Source: Gammaproteobacteria bacterium
Lineage (GTDB): Bacteria > Pseudomonadota > Gammaproteobacteria > JADZEE01
Direction of reading: 5' to 3'
DNA length: 64,000 bases
Assembly (NCBI GenBank): GCA_020850735.1
Contig: JADZEE010000045.1
Location: 20,684-84,683 of the forward strand
In this document: in pieces, positions 61,501-64,000 of the stretch
Numbering within the stretch: the first letter of the stretch is position 1
Layout of the letters: the number at the start of each line of letters is the position of its first letter
Program-made: the position numbers and the translations under genes
Notes under the pieces: generated by a model
The model's database searches: none
What the model was told of the DNA's origin: nothing
The model's input: only the letters and a program-made list of their open reading frames with translations

Positions 61501-62361
61501 ATGCTGCGATTTCAGACATTGTTGCAGACCAACTGGGACTGGCGCGCAGCCGGAAATTTCATGTTCGGCGGTACGGGTAGCGGCCTGCTCCTGATGATCG
61601 TGGCGGCATATTATCCGGCTACGCCGGCGCTGCTGCCCGGAATCACCGCACTGGCATTGGTCGGCGCCGGGCTGACGCTGGTGTGGTTGGAAATCGGGCG
61701 GCCTAAGCGTGCACTTAACGTATTCCGCCATCCGGAAACCTCGTGGATGACGCGCGAAGGATTCGTGGCGACGCTTATGTTCGCGCTGGCGTTTTTCGGC
61801 GTCGTGGCGAAATGGCCCGCACTGATAGCGCTGAGCGGGATGGCCGCGCTCGGATTCCTGTACTGCCAGGCGCGCATTCTCATGGCATCGAAGGGGATCC
61901 CCGCGTGGCGGGAGCCGTCGATACTCGCACTCGTCATGGCCACCGGACTCGCTGAAGGCGCCGCGCTGCTGCTCGTGCTGCTCGCGCTCGGCACGGGAGC
62001 GGCACCGTGGGCCGCGTTCGTGCTGCTGGCGCTGCTCGCGCTGCGCGCCGTGGCGTGGATGAACTACCGGCAGCGCCTGTCAGGCACCGGCGTACCGCCG
62101 CAGACGAAAACGACACTCGAACAGCTCGACCGGCCGGTCCAGTGGGGCGGTAACGCGCTGCCCGCGCTGCTGGTGGCGGTGGCGCTGGTCGCCGGCGTAC
62201 TGCCCGATCTGCTGTACGTGCTGGCAGGGATCGCGACGGTTGCAAGCGGCTGGTGGCTCAAGTTCAACATCGTCACCCGCGCGGCGCAGGTACAGGGGTA
62301 CGCGTTCGGCAAGCTGCGTACCGGACATCCGCTGGGACTCAAGCCTACCAAGGCGGCCTGA
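61501..62361 (+). CDS. padD: Membrane anchor, DmsC/PadD-like
   Basis: A 286-residue protein with about eight hydrophobic segments (GLLLMIVAAYYPATPALLPG; GFVATLMFALAFFGVVA; ALLVAVALVAGVLPDLLYVL). Fits the DmsC/NrfD-type quinol-interacting anchors. It starts 3 bp after PadC. It would hand electrons to menaquinone, linking this enzyme to the mqn genes. A bidirectional terminator follows. Confidence 0.82.
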   Translation: MLRFQTLLQTNWDWRAAGNFMFGGTGSGLLLMIVAAYYPATPALLPGITALALVGAGLTLVWLEIGRPKRALNVFRHPETSWMTREGFVATLMFALAFFGVVAKWPALIALSGMAALGFLYCQARILMASKGIPAWREPSILALVMATGLAEGAALLLVLLALGTGAAPWAAFVLLALLALRAVAWMNYRQRLSGTGVPPQTKTTLEQLDRPVQWGGNALPALLVAVALVAGVLPDLLYVLAGIATVASGWWLKFNIVTRAAQVQGYAFGKLRTGHPLGLKPTKAA

Positions 62362-62391
62362 GAATCCGGCCAGACGGCACGCAGCAAGAAA

Positions 62392-62417
62392 AAGGCCCCG
62401 CCATCGCGGGGCCTTTT
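62392..62417. terminator. Bidirectional terminator between padD and sodB
   Basis: The sequence AAGGCCCCGC-CATC-GCGGGGCCTTTT is a perfect 8-bp GC stem with a 4-base loop, flanked by A-runs on one side and T-runs on the other. It can stop both the plus-strand padD transcript and the minus-strand sodB transcript. Confidence 0.9.
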
Positions 62418-62437
62418 CATTCGTACAGCCCTCGTCC

Positions 62438-63031
62438 TCAGGAGAGGTTGCGGGTCGCGAAATCCCAGTTGACGAGATGATCCAGGAACGCCTGAACGAA
62501 GTCCGGGCGGCGATTCTGGTAATCGAGATAGTAAGCGTGTTCCCATACGTCACAGGTGAGGAGCGCCTTTTGCCCGTGGGCAATTGGCGAGTCGGCATTG
62601 GCAGTCTTGGTGATCTTGAGCTTGCCGCCCTCGTTGATCAGCCAGGCCCAGCCACTGCCGAACTGCGTGACTGCCGCATTCTTGAATTCTTCCTTGAACT
62701 TGTCCAAACCGCCGAAGCTCGTATTGATCAGGTCGGCAAGCTTGCCCGTGGGCGCACCGCCGCCACCCGGTTTCATGGAGTTCCAGAAGAACGTGTGGTT
62801 CCAGACCTGCGCGGCGTTATTGAACACGCCCGCCTTGTCGGCCACGCCCGCGCTCGCGCGGATGACATCCTCGAGCGATTGTTTCTCCATCGGCGTGCCA
62901 CTGGCGAGTTTATTCAGGTTGGTAACGTAAGCCTGATGGTGCTTGCCGTAATGAAAGCTCATCGTCTTGGCGGAAATATGGGGCTCGAGCGCGTTCTCGG
63001 CCCAGGGCAACGGTGGAAGTTCGAATGCCAT
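62438..63031 (-). CDS. sodB: Iron superoxide dismutase
   Basis: A 197-residue Fe/Mn-type SOD. Ligands are H27 (SFHYGKHH), H79 (AAQVWNHTFFW), D161 and H165 (TCDVWEHAYYL). Q75 in AAQVWNH marks the iron form, as in FeSOD. ATG at 63031 has AGGAGGAG upstream; the extension to 63148 is chance. It lies at the end of the rRNA operon, in the same direction, but separated from it by the rRNA terminator. Confidence 0.96.
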   Translation of the reverse strand: MAFELPPLPWAENALEPHISAKTMSFHYGKHHQAYVTNLNKLASGTPMEKQSLEDVIRASAGVADKAGVFNNAAQVWNHTFFWNSMKPGGGGAPTGKLADLINTSFGGLDKFKEEFKNAAVTQFGSGWAWLINEGGKLKITKTANADSPIAHGQKALLTCDVWEHAYYLDYQNRRPDFVQAFLDHLVNWDFATRNLS

Positions 63032-63297
63032 CGGCTCCTCCTGTTTGTTGTCGTCGGTAAGTGCTGCGCACGGGCGGATCGCGACGCGACGTCGCCGTAA
63101 CCCGCTGGAACTGAGATGACTGGACGGGACCGCCGACCGGTCAGACATCGGCGCAGCGTCGCCGACGGTTTGACCGCCGGGCGCAGGTCAGATCACAGCC
63201 CCATCGATACAGTGCTGACAAGCGTGATCTTACACTTCCCGGCGGGTTCTTCGCGAACGTCGCACCCGGCACGGAGCTCAACGGGCGGGAAAAAAAG

Positions 63298-63331
63298 AAA
63301 CGCCCCGCAAGCGTGCGATTGCGGGGCGTTT
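63298..63331 (-). terminator. Terminator of the rRNA operon
   Basis: AAACGCCCCGCAA-(8 bp)-TTGCGGGGCGTTT is a 13-bp perfect stem-loop, followed on the minus strand by CTTTTTTT. It ends the rRNA transcript just after the 5S gene. Confidence 0.92.
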
Positions 63332-63344
63332 ACCTGCTGATTGA

Positions 63345-63461
63345 TGCCTGGCGATGACCTACTTTCGCATGGTAGACCCACACTATCATCGGCGCTGAAC
63401 GGTTTCACTTCCGAGTTCGGGATGGTATCGGGTGGTTCCCGCTCGCTATAGTCACCAGGCA
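63345..63461 (-). rRNA. rrf: 5S ribosomal RNA
   Basis: The minus strand begins TGCCTGGTGACTATAGCGAG and contains the conserved CCATCCCGAACTCGGAAGTG and GCGAAAGTAGGTCATCGCCA; the two ends GCCTGG and CCAGGC pair. The sequence type is that of beta/gammaproteobacteria. It is about 116 nt and lies downstream of 23S in transcription. Confidence 0.95.
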
Positions 63462-63588
63462 AACCGGTGTGAGAACAAAAGGCTCAAGACCAGTGGGCCT
63501 GCACCTCATGTCTCCGCTTTCGGGAGTCGTCTGCAACGCATTCGCTATCCAAACGGTTATGATTCGCAAATCGTTTGGGTGTTATATG

Positions 63589-64000
<412 letters not shown>

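Noticed and set aside
58918..61731. 937-residue minus-strand frame opposite the PadB/PadC genes
   Set aside because: Same effect: no family resemblance, His/Arg/Asp-rich composition, and it runs across three real genes on the other strand.
63462..63588. tRNA gene between 23S and 5S
   Set aside because: The spacer has no cloverleaf or TpsiC-like GGTTCGA segment.

Overview
The window (64 kb, mostly high G+C, tightly packed) looks like the chromosome of a respiratory beta- or gammaproteobacterium that degrades organic acids, ketones or hydrocarbons anaerobically. The grounds are a proteobacterial-type 5S/23S rRNA pair at the right edge, sigma-54 promoters with a matching activator, a TonB-dependent receptor, four separate molybdopterin (DMSO-reductase family) catalytic subunits, and a futalosine-type menaquinone gene set. 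No taxon can be fixed from the sequence alone.

Layout. (1) 1-2069: 5' part of a TonB-dependent receptor and a LuxR-type regulator. (2) 2070-5500: a patch of foreign or decayed DNA with a group II intron 3' fragment, an AT-richer molybdoenzyme gene whose start codon sits on an Rhs-repeat remnant, and a perfect 37-bp tandem repeat. (3) 5823-16357 (minus strand): a nine-gene, translationally coupled operon with MDR oxidoreductase, acetoacetyl-CoA-synthetase-like ligase, Tm-1-like protein, biotin carboxyl carrier, biotin carboxylase, HMGL/OadA-type carboxyltransferase, HAD phosphatase, SDR and SCP2-type thiolase. It reads away from an XylR-like sigma-54 activator (16758-18584). A near-perfect sigma-54 promoter precedes the operon, and a sister copy precedes the SDR/metallo-hydrolase pair at 18664-20315, so both appear to form one regulon. 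(4) 21060-24875: FAD monooxygenase, a lipoprotein joining a haem-c motif to a beta-propeller, and a small cytochrome c.

(5) 24939-38361 (minus strand): one apparent 13.4-kb operon running from an SDR through Fe-S and molybdopterin subunits of a type II DMSO-reductase-like enzyme, three adenylate-forming-enzyme relatives (two without recognisable ATP loops), a U32 Fe-S protein and a membrane protein to mqnE, mqnA, mqnC and mqnD. (6) 38526-47117 (plus strand): solute-binding protein, MalT-like LuxR regulator, and a complete Tat-exported ethylbenzene-dehydrogenase-like heterotrimer (alpha, beta, haem-b gamma). (7) 47227-51701: protein-quality and redox-repair genes (SlyD-like isomerase, MsrA, DJ-1/PfpI, Hsp33) and a thioesterase. 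(8) 51804-57422: gamma-glutamyl-putrescine type polyamine catabolism plus an ATP-grasp protein. (9) 58081-62361: a three-subunit molybdoenzyme resembling phenylacetyl-CoA:acceptor oxidoreductase PadBCD. (10) Fe superoxide dismutase, then 5S and the 3' end of 23S rRNA, read leftwards.

How the parts may work together (inference): the molybdoenzymes would oxidise hydrocarbon or acyl-CoA substrates without oxygen and pass electrons to menaquinone made by the mqn genes and to c-type cytochromes. The biotin-carboxylase operon would carboxylate a ketone or oxo-acid, activate the product with CoA and cleave it by thiolysis. The most novel parts are the sigma-54-controlled biotin carboxylase operon and the menaquinone operon with its degenerate adenylate-forming proteins and U32 protein.
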